This document shows positions 1-11,154 of a DNA stretch of 64,000 bases, in pieces. How positions within the stretch are numbered: position 1 is the stretch's first letter; every line of letters starts with the position of its first letter. The notes under the pieces are model-generated. The model had not been told where the DNA came from, did no database searches, and saw only the letters and a list, made by a program, of their open reading frames with translations. A program made the translations under genes and the position numbers. This stretch comes from Adiantum capillus-veneris (lineage: Eukaryota; Streptophyta; Polypodiopsida; Polypodiales; Pteridaceae), in NCBI GenBank assembly GCA_014529385.2, contig CM043958.1, positions 88,989,025 through 89,053,024 on the forward strand, written 5' to 3'.

Positions 1-766
1 GACATGATCACCCCAATAGAAAGGAATACCTATTTTCTCATACCACTACTAACTCTTTTTAAATGCAATCCTCTTAATCTGGAAATTTCCAAAGTTCCCT
101 TCCAATTTCCAATTTGATCAAAAGTGTATAAGTTAGTTAGAGGATCACATAGACATACAAGAGCTTCTAATGAAAATTCTTGCTTGATCCTATCAAAATG
201 GTCAACCTTATCAAGTTGCAAACGTATACTCTAGAATACTCAACTTCAAGCATCAAATAATGTCCAATTGACTCCAAATTTTTTTAGGCTACCTATTTGG
301 TGCATCTACTGACACTGGTGACCCAAAATGTGAAAAACATTGTTTCTTGTTAGCAGGAGGTATTAATCGTGATTATTAGATTCTAGACTTGTACTGGATG
401 TTCACTCCTTAACCAAGTCAATTGTCAAGTTTCATGGAGTTTGGTTCAGTTTCCAATTTCTTAGGGAAAATTTTGCGTCCATTTCTAGGCTTCAATGGAG
501 TTTTGTCCCAAATGACAACTTATAGGTCCAAATGGTCTCAAACTTGAATCAGAGTTCCTTTACTCTATGTTCTAGCCGGTAATATGGTCACAGTGTGAAA
601 ATTTTGCATTTCCAACTCATTGGTATTAATCACAATTACTAGCCTTTTGACCAAATCCACACTTTTTTCAACTTTTTTGACACATAATTCAAAAATAGTG
701 TATTATATTAAAGTTGGCTTTATACCTTGCCGTAAGGTTTTAAGTCAAAAATTAGGAATTGAGGGA
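1..766. other. AT-rich sequence without a recognisable gene
   Basis: No recognisable coding signal on either strand. It lies next to the integrase-proximal end of the decayed minus-strand gypsy element, so it may be the eroded integrase and 3' part of that element, but nothing in translation supports this directly. Confidence 0.4.
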
Positions 767-1384
767 TTAAGAGTTACAATCTAGAAGCTTATAGCCCCAT
801 TGAAATAGACTCATAATTACATTTTCAATAAAGTACTTGCTTCGGGAATCAATAAATTTGCAAGCCTTTTGAACAATCCTCCTCTTTTGTAGCCTGGACA
901 AGCCCTCTGAACATTGACTTGTGCTCAAGAAATCATCAATTTCTCTTAAAGCTTCTCTACTTCCATACATGGTGTGGGCACCACATATAACCTGCTATAT
1001 GAGCATGCACACGGTTGCTAGCCAATTGATCAACTCCTTGATTCTGGTCCCTTCTAACATGCTTAAACTGCATCACTTCAAAAAACTTCAACATCTTCTT
1101 TACGAAAAAAGATAATTCTTGAGAGAATCCCTCTTTAGTTGCTATTGACCCAAGAGCTGCTTAATGACTAAGAGTGCATCACCCTTAACCACAAGCCTGG
1201 AAATCCCAAACTCCACACATTGCTTTAATCCCAGATGGAGAGTCAAGTACTCTGCTTCATTGTTTGTGTGAACACCTTCCATGTCATAAGCCTTGGAGAA
1301 AATCATCTTACCTTGTGGGTCGTGTATAATCACACCTCCTCCCACTTTCTGCACTATTCTTCTATAAGCTCCATCGAACCACAT
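767..1384 (-). pseudogene. Ty3/gypsy RNase H to integrase N-terminus, decayed
   Basis: Read on the minus strand from 1384, this is a plant Ty3/gypsy RNase H-like domain. It has the FDGAY start, the NNEAEY motif (family catalytic Glu) and a VKGDALLVIKQ motif (GDS in the family, here GDA). About 1000-1140 continues as a typical RNase H end (FKHVRRDQNQGVDQLATV, where intact copies have IPR.QN..AD.LA). From 970 to 767 follows the spacer leading to the integrase zinc-binding region, including a motif like FLSTSQCSEGLSRLQKR. Stops and at least one frameshift separate the pieces. The order RNase H then integrase on the minus strand is that of Ty3/gypsy pol. It is a molecular fossil. Confidence 0.75.
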
Positions 1385-1544
1385 AGTGAAGGCTTCTTCT
1401 AAAGCAAGTTCTTCCCCGACTTCTTCTTACCACCCTTGGATACATTGGCAAATCATCTTCTTTGTTAACTAGAATTTCCACCAAATGTGATTTTCTTGTG
1501 TGATCAATTTTCAACTTGAACTCCATGTGTAATGATAGCAACAA

Positions 1545-2901
1545 AGAGAAGCTTGAGTATGCATAGGATTGTGGAGGCTAAGATCTCCATGATAGTTCTC
1601 CTCTTCTTCAAAGCATCAATGAATGATCAATAGAATTATATTGCAAATAAAAGGAGTGGAATTATTAGGGCTTTGGTTACGAGCTTGATAAGAAGAAGCA
1701 TACTATATAGAATACTAGTGGAGATTCCTGAAATTCTAGACAATCTTTGATAATCCTGTCATATGACCTCTTTAATCTTAGAATTAGCTTAAAATTTCTT
1801 ACATAAAGCTATAGAGTTTGAAAAGATCTATTTCAATTTTAAAAAAATTGCAATCTTACCTTATGTAAGTGAGTTATGTGTGATTTAGTAAAGACTACCT
1901 TTCCCCCTTTTCAAGAATAGTAACTTTGATTTCTAAGAAGGAGGTGGAAGAGTCAAAACTATGAGAGTACGAATGCTGACATTTGGGCTCTTTTGGGAAT
2001 TTTGAAGAGACAAATGAATGTTATAGGCCCCTTCACCATTCACATATCCTTCTACCCACTTTGCCTTCCGTTCCAGCCTTAGTATGTCGTATTTTACCAA
2101 CTTGGGGCCTCATTAAACTCTTGCAAGATCTTAGGAATTTTTTTTCATGCTCTTATATAGTGGCATTTATCTTTTGGCACTTCCTTAGCCATGAGCACAC
2201 TTCTTTGCATGCATCATTTTCTTTCAACATGTGCTTTCTCTTTCTATTGTAGTCATTTTGGTCCCATCAAAATGCATTTGAACCCTTAAAGGATCCCCTA
2301 GGCACTTGTAGAGGTAGAGGAACCTAAGGCCTCTATGGTGCACCTTTCTACCATCATTTTAACCTTGTCCCTTTCACTCCATCTTATTTTCTCTCAATGG
2401 TGAGAGAATAACGTTTAAGTAGACCAAAAGTTAAATTTTGTGACATTATGTAGCCCTTGAGAATCATAGTTCTCCTCAACTATGCTTCTTATTAGTGGAG
2501 GATGTCCTTCCCACTTATGAAGGTGGAATCATTTGCATTGGCAACCTATAGTTTTGTGATACAATTTTCTGCCATCATTATAAATGTAGCCATTTTTTCT
2601 TTTATTTTTCTCCAAAGAGAAAATCATTCAAGTAGACCAAGAGCTAAACATTATCCTTTTTGGACAATCACAATCATTTTGTACTCTCTTAGGCACCACT
2701 AAAGGTATCATCCTTGTTGGAACCCTAGGGTTCTAGGATGCACACTTTTGCCATCGTTATACTTTATTTTATCCCTTTAGAATGGAAATTCTAGAGAGAG
2801 AGAATCATCTAAGTAGGCCAAAATTCATTACCCCTTGCCCATATAATCATAGTCATCCTCAAGTATGATTCTTATAAGAAGAGATTAATATTGAGAAAGA
2901 G
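1545..2901. repeat. Non-coding spacer with diverged tandem repeats
   Basis: This stretch sits where the end of reverse transcriptase and the RT-RNase H connection should be, but no pol translation is visible. It holds about three diverged copies of a block beginning GAGAGAATCATC..AAGTAG.CCAAAA and ending in a CCTCAA.TATG.TTCTTAT segment (about 2399-2503, 2616-2690 and 2801-2885). I read it as an insertion or replacement within the old gypsy copy. No gene seen. Confidence 0.4.
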
Positions 2902-3643
2902 TTAACTCTTTGTTCCATTTACACATAACTTGTTAGCATGTAGTTCTTGAAAGACCACCTTTAAGTGCTCTTTATGTTCTTCCAAAGTCTTGGAGTAGAT
3001 TATAGTATCATCAAATAATACTCCCATGTATGATATATGATTTTGAAAAAGTTTTTTCATCAACCTATCAAAGGTTGCAATAGCATAGGTAAGGCTAAAA
3101 GGCATTAACAGGTATTCATACAACTTGAATTGCGTATGAAACATGGTCTTGTAGAGGTCATTAGGCTCAATCTTTATTTGATGTTAGCCACTTTTAAGGT
3201 CAATTGTACTAAAGTATGAAAAATCTCGTAGCTTATCAACTATGTCCTCTTTGCGCTCATATTTAGTGCATGGTAGTCCACACACCTTAGGCAAGACCTA
3301 TTCTTATTTTACACTAAAAGCACAAAGTGAGGCAAAAGGAGATGAAATTGGACATATCATTGCCTTTTTTTAATAATGAGCTCATTACTTTGGGAGATAA
3401 ACTTCTCTAGTTGTGCGTGAGAAACACAACAAGGAGATCATCAAGAGGAGCAATTCTAAGCATTAGCTCAATTTTATGGTCATGATACCCTCTCAAGGGA
3501 GGTAATTCACTTGGGATAGAAACAGAGAAGCAATCACTATATGATTGAAGGAAAGACATGTAATTCATTTCATTTATAGAAAACAAGTTGGTATTAGATC
3601 CCATAGTGCTGGGAGAGGTATCTTTGACAAAAACCATATACAA
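2902..3643 (-). pseudogene. Ty3/gypsy reverse transcriptase fragment, decayed
   Basis: Minus strand. The segment starts with ELPPLRGYHDHKIEL, the usual lead-in to gypsy RT. A CVDYHALN motif (CVDYRALN in intact copies), YFSTIDLKSG (motif A, catalytic Asp) and a stretch resembling the MPFGLTNAPATFQ block follow. The catalytic box reads VLFDDTIIYSKTLEEHKEHLK, where the family has V(F/Y)xDDILIYS. Several stops (for example SG*HQI) and frame changes make it non-functional. It belongs with the RNase H/integrase piece at 767-1384, same strand and order, separated by about 1.5 kb of unrelated sequence. Confidence 0.85.
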
Positions 3644-3977
3644 GAAAAGAGAAGACTTTTGTGGTTTTTGTATAGATACATGTGAAACCGTTTCAAAGTG
3701 GCATCAAAGAGAGAAGATATGCACATATTTTTTCAAAATGGTTATATTTAGAGATAGACTAGCTAAAACCTTCACTATTTAGCAAAGTTAATCAATAACT
3801 TACACGGACCTTGTTTTCTACTTTTGGCCCATATGCATTCATTCATTTAGTTTCATTATTTTTTGGAGTATTATATGGTGCAATTATTTAAAAAAATATT
3901 ATTACCCCTAAAGTCACAAATGTTTAAACTAGATTTAAATACACTCTTCACCATTGTTAGTGCACAAACACCCCATA
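3644..3977. other. AT-rich spacer
   Basis: Short AT-rich interval between the decayed gypsy RT and the copia LTR at 3978. No gene or RNA seen. Confidence 0.4.
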
Positions 3978-4203
3978 TGTTACCATATACATGTGGTAGT
4001 GATGTGTGTGAACACACTAGGACCGCCGGGGCATTTTTCCCTCTTTAGGAGATTTTTTTCCCCGAGCATTGTATATACGCCCATCACTCTAGGGCTATCT
4101 ATCTTTCCATTGCACACTAAGTAACGCACTCTCTAGTGTGTGCCTTGAGCTTCCTTCATCTTCTCCAAGTTGTGTGTGTTTGTCTGCAACCCTAATTCCA
4201 ACG
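3978..4203 (+). mobile_element. 5' LTR of copia element E
   Basis: It starts TGTTACCATATACATG and ends CCAACG (CCAACA in the sister copies, so the terminal CA is mutated here). It is nearly the same as the LTRs at 10521-10747 and 24843-25069. It is followed directly by ATTGGTATCAGAGCA, the initiator-Met tRNA primer-binding site typical of plant Ty1/copia. No matching 3' LTR was found in the window for this copy. Confidence 0.9.
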
Positions 4204-4218
4204 ATTGGTATCAGAGCA
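4204..4218 (+). other. Primer-binding site of element E
   Basis: TTGGTATCAGAGC directly downstream of the LTR matches the 3' end of plant initiator methionine tRNA, the standard copia minus-strand primer. Confidence 0.85.
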
Positions 4219-4566
4219 AGTTACGTCCTCCCGGGCTTAGTCGCCAGCTGCTCCAGCACACGCCTGCTTACTTTCTTCGGTTTCAGTGAGCTCTAGCAAG
4301 CGATCGCAGGTCGGCAAAAAATTCAGGTGAGCTCATAGAGCTCAGTCTGCTCAGTTTTTTGATTCGGGCTCATTTCGGCCTCCGTTTCCACTATAGGCAG
4401 GTCTGCAAAGGCAATTTTGTCGTTTTTGTGCAAAATTTTTGTCAGTGCCATTTTTTGCATAACAGGTGTCTTATAGTCTTCTACGGTTTGTGCAATATAG
4501 CACGTGTTGTTATCGCTCCGTTTCTCCTATTTTCGGGCAGTTTTCACATCAGGTGCATCATCTACC

Positions 4567-5785
4567 ATGGCTGACAACAACACATATGTCTTCAAGATGT
4601 TTGCTGCTGAGGACAGGTTGGATGGGGACAATTACCCTATGTGGGCTTACATGATGCAACATGTTCTTGTGTCAAAGGGCATCTAGAATATTGTGCAGGG
4701 CATTGATGTACGTCTTGGTTCTGAGGATGTAGGCAATGTTGAGGATGTTGCAGGTCTTGCTACAAGGATTGCTCCTATTAGAGTTGTTTTGCCTACAGCA
4801 GAACAAGCTCATTGGGATGCGCATGCTCATGTATTGATTGCGATGTCTGTGAAGCGCACCATTGTTCCTCACATCCGTTCAGCAAAATCTGCAAAACAGG
4901 CTTGGGATATTCTAACAGGTCTTTATGCAAGCCGATATGAGGCTAAAATTACTTTGCTGCATAAAGAGCTGGAGTCGAAGATTATGCATGAGGAAGATGA
5001 TATGGACACTTTCCTTGTGGGTGTCAAGGATATCAATGAGCAACTTATTTCTGCAGGTGAAGTCATTTCAGACAGTTCCCTTGTGCAGACTGTTCTTGAT
5101 GCCTTACCAGATTCCTATCAGACTTTTGCTAGTACTTGGAGACTGATGACCCAAGGAAATCCTGAAGTTGTCAAGTTTGATGCATTATGCACATTGCTGT
5201 TGCAAGAGTCACTTTCCAGAAAAAATAGGACTAGGCAGCGTGCAGTTGAACAGGCTTTTGTTGCTTCTCAAAGAAAGGGTGGTAACAGCAATGCAACCAC
5301 TTCTTATGGTTCTGCTGCGAGTGGCAAAACTTCTGTTCCTAATGCTTCTGCTGGCAGCAATTCCTCTGGAAATTCTAGTGATGAGGGCAAAAAGAAAATG
5401 CATTGCCATTATTGTAAAGCTAATGATCACTTGATCAAGTCGTGTCCTAAGTTGAAGGCTAAAGAGGCTAAGAAGAAAGAGGGCGGTTCCACTGCAAATG
5501 CTGGTTCCACTACAAATGCAGCCATTGTTGAGTCTTCTGTGAAAGGAGACTGTGTTGCTGATGTTGATGCAGAATGGGCTTTTAGCGCAGAGTGCACTTA
5601 CAATCTTGCTGTCCATGATGCATGCTTGTCAGTTGCTGCAGATTCACATGTGTGGTATTTCATCAGTGGTGCTACAAAGCAGATTACCTCACATCGTGAA
5701 TTGTTCACCTCTCTCGAGTCTGTCCCTCATGGGAATTCAGTCACTTGTGCCAACAATGCCTCTTATCCGGTTCAGGGAGTCAGGG
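4567..5785 (+). pseudogene. Copia gag and start of protease, element E, truncated
   Basis: Gag begins at the ATG at 4567 (MADNNTYVFKMF). Residues 1-39 are followed by an in-frame TAG at 4684 where the family has Trp. Reading then stays open to 5802. Features in order: N-terminal gag helix region, UBN2-like central gag (about 4800-5230), a Ser/Asn/Gly-rich linker, a CCHC zinc knuckle (CHYCKANDHLIKSC, about 5401-5445), and a retropepsin start near 5650 where the catalytic DSGAT is ISGAT. Homology to element A stops near 5785 (after YPVQGV), where unrelated sequence begins. So this is a 5' fragment with no integrase, RT or 3' LTR. Product in life: virus-like particle structural protein. Gag identity is secure; it is inactive. 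Confidence 0.85.
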
Positions 5786-6476
5786 CTAGAACTAGTAGCT
5801 AGCTTAGCTTTGGAAATTTGAAAGTGCTTGAGGAGCAATGGGCATGGAAATGCTCTTTTGACATGTATGCATCACGTGTTGATTTCCAAAAAACATTAAA
5901 AGTACCTTATAAGCTTCTTCTAGTTGAAGGATAATTGCCATTAATTGAGCATGACATATAATGATGTGTTATTGTGCAAGATGTTGTACATGTATGCCAT
6001 GCGTGACACTTTTTATGAGCTATAGATTTATGTGTGATCATGCTAGATGATGGACATATATGCCATGTCTGATGCTTTATATGAGATTTAGATTTATCGA
6101 ATGCTATCTTGATTAGTATCTTGATGACATCATATTCCTATATGCAAGTTTATGCCTCTTATGCATCTTTGAGGCTACTTGAGTTGGATTATGGGTGCAA
6201 ATAGATTTGTGTGAATCCATCAAATTTGGTGTCGTATTTGAAGCGATCGTTGCTTTCTTTTATGTTACAGCTCTTGACGCCATTGTGCAAGCTCATAGTT
6301 GATGCTGACATGTTATGAATAGCATCTATGATGTTGCAATCTATGGCTAAGAGTTTGAAGCTTATTGAGATTGCTTGTCCTCAATTGTGTTGTCTATGTA
6401 CATAGACCAGTTTATGGCACTTTTGATGCACTTTTGGCAATGTTATGCTATGATGTTGCATAATATGCAGTGATTG
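5786..6476. other. Unassigned sequence hosting element D
   Basis: No coding signal. It contains two diverged tandem copies of an about 67-bp unit (about 5968-6033 and 6035-6100), each with an ATGCCATG..TGA core and a TATGAG...TAGATTTAT end. It continues after element D at 7899, since D's 5-bp duplication GATTG marks a clean insertion. Confidence 0.4.
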
Positions 6477-6663
6477 TGTTGGGATCGGAGAGCACACACA
6501 CAGAGAGCCAACACGAAGAAGGAGATAGACACAGTGTGTGGCGGGGCGGTACTCACACTACAATGTGTAGTTATGAGTATAGTTATTATGAATGAGTAAA
6601 TGAATGGCTGTACATGGGCGGCTGAACAACGGGCAGCCGGGCACACGGGCCTTTAACCCAACA
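6477..6663 (-). repeat. 3' LTR of element D
   Basis: 187-bp terminal repeat, identical to 7712-7898. Read on the minus strand it starts TGTTGGGTTAAAGGCCC, like the LTR starts of elements B and C. The polypurine tract lies at about 6664-6680. Confidence 0.9.
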
Positions 6664-6718
6664 ATCTCCCACTTAAAGGCAGTGTGCCTTTAAAGTGGCC
6701 AAAGTACAGCAAAAGAAG

Positions 6719-7630
6719 TCAAGCCATACCCATCAACGATCTACAGTGTGCAAACCGCTGTGAGGCTAACGACTTCGTGAGTAGATCAGCAGGGTTATCG
6801 TCAGTGTGTACCTTGACAAGCTCTATGCGCTTGTCCTCTAGCACCTCTCGTATGAAGTGATACCTCACCTCAATGTGCTTTGTCTTCGCATGGAAGACAG
6901 GATTCCGTGCCAATGCTATGGCACTCTGGCTATCACAATGTAGAATCGGAGCATCACCAGCCATACCAAGATCTCCCACTAGTCGTGAGAGCCATACGGC
7001 CTCCTTGGCAGCCTCAGTGGCAGCCATATATTCAGCCTCTGTAGTGCTCAAAGCAATGCATGGCTGTAAACGTGATGCCCACGAAACCGGTCCACCTGCA
7101 ACTGTGAACACATAGCCGCTAGTAGACTTCCTCGAGTCCACTGACCCTGCATAGTCTGAATCTGTATATCCGCAAACATACATATCCTTATCACCATAAC
7201 ATAGGGACAACTCTGAAGTCCCTCTCAAGTATCTGAGAATACCTCTCACTGCATCCCAATGACGCTTGCCCGGGTTAGACATGTACCTGCTAACCACACC
7301 AACTGCATGAGCAAGATCTGGACGCGTAGCCACCATGGCATACATCAAGGAGCCAACAGCTGACGCATAGGGAATCTGAGACATCTCTGTAGTCTCCAAA
7401 TCTGTCTGAGGGCAGTCATCATGGCTGAGTTTTACATATGGAGGCAACGGGGTACTAATGGCCTTCCCCCCTTCCATATGAAAACGCTCAAGCACCCTGT
7501 CAATGTACTCTTTCTGACTAAGAAAGAGCATCTTGTGAGAATGATCACGAGTGATCCGCATACCCAAAATATGACTGGCATCCCCAAGATCCTTCATGGA
7601 AACGGTCTCATGTAGCCTATGCAACGGCAA
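6719..7630 (-). CDS. Truncated copia RT tail plus RNase H (element D)
   Basis: Open reading frame of about 303 codons on the minus strand. The first clear homology is the RT C-terminal block SMKDLGDASHILGM near 7600, then the link region IPYASAVGSLMYA and RNase H with TDSDYAG, STTEAEY, CDSQSAI and the C-terminal HIEVRYHFIRE and ADLLTKSL motifs. It ends just before the PPT at the normal pol C-terminus. No ATG precedes the Met at about 7597, and the start is a deletion junction, so translation is uncertain. It has no stops, consistent with youth rather than selection. Related to the RNase H of element C (14072-14845). Confidence 0.85.
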   Translation of the reverse strand: MPLHRLHETVSMKDLGDASHILGMRITRDHSHKMLFLSQKEYIDRVLERFHMEGGKAISTPLPPYVKLSHDDCPQTDLETTEMSQIPYASAVGSLMYAMVATRPDLAHAVGVVSRYMSNPGKRHWDAVRGILRYLRGTSELSLCYGDKDMYVCGYTDSDYAGSVDSRKSTSGYVFTVAGGPVSWASRLQPCIALSTTEAEYMAATEAAKEAVWLSRLVGDLGMAGDAPILHCDSQSAIALARNPVFHAKTKHIEVRYHFIREVLEDKRIELVKVHTDDNPADLLTKSLASQRFAHCRSLMGMA

Positions 7631-7711
7631 TGAAACAGCAGCAATTTTTCAACACACTCAACAATGATGATGAAGCTCTCAATGCTCTCACTACCAAGCT
7701 CTGATACCACT

Positions 7712-7898
7712 TGTTGGGATCGGAGAGCACACACACAGAGAGCCAACACGAAGAAGGAGATAGACACAGTGTGTGGCGGGGCGGTACTCACACTACAATG
7801 TGTAGTTATGAGTATAGTTATTATGAATGAGTAAATGAATGGCTGTACATGGGCGGCTGAACAACGGGCAGCCGGGCACACGGGCCTTTAACCCAACA
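7712..7898 (-). repeat. 5' LTR of element D
   Basis: 187-bp repeat identical to 6477-6663, followed on the minus strand by the initiator-Met tRNA PBS. Flanking GATTG at 7899-7903 is the target duplication. Confidence 0.9.
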
Positions 7899-7951
7899 GA
7901 TTGAAGCAAATGTCAATTGACTCAAGAGGTCAACAAGAATTTTTGTTGAGA

Positions 7952-8983
<1,032 letters not shown>

Positions 8984-9582
8984 CATGTGCAACTACGATA
9001 GCTCTCTTGAGTGAAAACAGTGAGCCATAGCACCCATGGGTACCACCGTGCATAGAAAGCAAGAAGTGAGATGTGGTTTGCCCATGGATACAAGTTGGGA
9101 AGGACTTTTTCAAGGCGCCCATGATTTTCAAAAGTATATATATATATATATATCTCATTACTTAAGATATAACAAATATATTTAATACATCGATGCATAA
9201 TGGAAACTCTAGCAAGATGAAAAAAGTGTCAGGAAAGAAGCGAAAGAGTGAGTATATATGTTTGATTCTGGAACTTGGGTTTATCAGGGAGAATATTCAA
9301 AGATCCCCCCTTTTTGGTGAAGGAGCAAGTGAAAGGGTTGCCACCTATTGTGCGAGGCAAGGATGGGACAAGGGTGTAGATAGGTGTCCCAAGCATACTA
9401 GCTGGCTTGCGAGGGAGCGAGGGAAGGTGGCAGGAGAGGGAGGGGGCACAAGACACGAATAGTGGGAAACACTGCCATGTAGAAGGCTTTGGGGGGGGCA
9501 CAAGCAAGTCTTTTTTTTTTAAATCCATGGGCTCGTATTCCTTGTAGCCAACCTTCCACATGGAGTGGCTCAATAAAGATCA
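8984..9582. other. No gene recognised
   Basis: Intergenic sequence with a short (TA)n at about 9137-9153. Reading frames are short and low in complexity. Confidence 0.35.
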
Positions 9583-9750
9583 TGTTGGGGTTCAAGCCAA
9601 CTGGTCGGATGCTCATTAATAACCCATCACTAACTCACTTATTCTTTACATATATGTAGAATAAGGAGCATCAGTATTACTCACTTTGTGCTCCACCCAC
9701 TATGCGCTCACGCATCCATGCACAGGCACTCCACAAGTGGTATCAGAGCA
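9583..9750 (+). mobile_element. Copia 5' LTR stub plus PBS (stub 1)
   Basis: A 153-bp segment starts TGTTGGGGTTCAAGCC and ends ACTCCACA at 9735. It is followed at once by AGTGGTATCAGAGCA, the copia primer-binding site. No gag or 3' LTR follows, so it is the remnant 5' end of an element. The LTR start shares TGTTGGGGT with the B/C group. Confidence 0.65.
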
Positions 9751-9825
9751 CCAACTCTCCAACCCCGATCGTGGCCTCCAAATCCCCATCCCACCCTACG
9801 TGCTCGGGGAAATTAAAGCATTAAT

Positions 9826-9993
9826 TGTAATGCCAAGGGAAAATCCGGGGGGGTCATTGACCCAGGCCAAAGGCGGGCTACTAGGTGTGGTCAGGCTATT
9901 CTAAATTTGGATGGCCAAGGGCCTATATAAAGGGTGGTAGGGCAAAGAATCATCAAGGCAGTTCCCTAGGTTCTTACACTAGTATCAGAGCTT
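9826..9993 (+). mobile_element. Second LTR-like stub plus degenerate PBS (stub 2)
   Basis: About 153 bp from TGTAATGCC to GGTTCTTACA (9978), containing CCTATATAAAGG (TATA box, about 9922-9931). It is followed by CTAGTATCAGAGCTT, a PBS with TGG changed to TAG. It lies only 76 bp after the first stub's PBS. Confidence 0.45.
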
Positions 9994-10161
9994 AAAGTCT
10001 TTTTGGGGCTGGGCATGGTGGTTCTGCTTTATGCATGAATTGCATGAGCATGCAAGCGGTGGAGCAGAGGACGACCATGTGCAAGGTGGCTAAGCAAGGA
10101 AAATACAAAGCTCGGAAAGGCGATCCGCGTGCAAGAGGGGGAAGGGTGAAGATTGACCCTC

Positions 10162-10289
<128 letters not shown>

Positions 10290-10520
10290 AATCCCGAATA
10301 TTAGCATGATAAACAATACCTTCTTCTTTTTTACCCCCTCTTGATCTCTCTCTTACCCAATCTCTATCTCTCTATACAGAGCAAGATGGGTAAAGATGGT
10401 TTTGTAATTAAAAAATGGGTTCTCACTCTCGATCTTTTTTCTACTTCTATCTTTCTACCTAATGGGTCCGTACCATGAAATTGGTAAAAGTAATTCTAAA
10501 GCAACAATATCTAAAAAGAG

Positions 10521-10747
10521 TGTTACCATATACATGTGGCAGTGATGTGTGTGAACACACTAGGACCGCCGGGGCATTTTTTCCCTCTTTAGGAGGTTTT
10601 TTCCCCCGTGCAATGTATATACACCCATCACTCTAGGGCTATCTATCTTTCCATTGCACACTAAGAAACACACTCTCTATTGTGTGCCTTGAGCTTCCTT
10701 CATCTTCTCCAAGCTGTGTGTGTTTCTCTGCAACCCTAATTCCAACA
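10521..10747 (+). repeat. 5' LTR of element A
   Basis: 227 bp, TGTTACC...CCAACA. A GTATATAC TATA-like motif lies near 10615. The PBS ATTGGTATCAGAGCAGG follows directly. Confidence 0.93.
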
Positions 10748-10762
10748 ATTGGTATCAGAGCA
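10748..10762 (+). other. Primer-binding site of element A
   Basis: TTGGTATCAGAGC immediately follows the LTR; complementary to the 3' end of initiator Met-tRNA. Confidence 0.85.
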
Positions 10763-10962
10763 GGTTGCGTCCTCCCGGGCTTAGTCGCCAGCTGCTCCAA
10801 CACACGCCTCCTCACTTTCTCCGATTTCAGTGAGCTTTGGCGAGCCTTCGCAGGTCGACAAATATTTTGGGTAAGCTCGTAGAGCTTAGTCTGCTCAAAT
10901 TTTTGATTCGGGCTCATTTCGGCCTCCATTTCCACTACAAGCAGTGCTGCACAGGCTATTTT

Positions 10963-11154
10963 TGTTGGGGTATAGGCGCTTGTGCCTTGCCCGGCCGCCC
11001 AGAGTCTGGGCGCCCACTGACTTGTATACCTTATACATAGCATAAGTGTATAGGGGGCTGCTCACTCTTGGAGTCTCCCCACCCATATCTGTGTGTCATG
11101 TGTCTCCTTCTCTCTCTCTCACTCTCCGTCTGTGGTGCTCCCCGATCTCCTTCA
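10963..11154 (+). repeat. 5' LTR of element B
   Basis: 192 bp, TGTTGGGG...CCTTCA, with PBS at 11155-11168. Contains an inverted motif GCCGCCCAGAGTCTGGGCGCC that can form a hairpin. Confidence 0.9.

Larger units (their letters stand above)
6477..7898 (-). mobile_element. Copia deletion derivative D (complete, LTR to LTR)
   Basis: The element is 1422 bp. Its LTRs at 6477-6663 and 7712-7898 (187 bp each) are identical by eye and end TGTTGGG...CCCAACA. The 5-bp target duplication GATTG is present at 6472-6476 and 7899-7903. On the minus strand the PBS (TGGTATCAGAGC, complement at about 7697-7709) follows the 5' LTR, and the polypurine tract CTTTAAGTGGGAGAT precedes the 3' LTR. The interior is only about 1.05 kb: a short leader joined directly to the end of RT and RNase H. 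Gag, protease, integrase and most of RT are deleted. Identical LTRs imply very recent insertion; mobilisation must have used proteins from another element. Confidence 0.95.

Noticed and set aside
5209-5616. 135-codon antisense frame in gag of E, with a similar one in A (21137-21544)
   Set aside because: Both are reverse-strand shadows of the same gag sequence; sharing follows from gag homology and no independent signal was seen.
10639-11043. 134-codon minus-strand frame over the A LTR and leader
   Set aside because: Antisense to LTR and PBS; no similarity.
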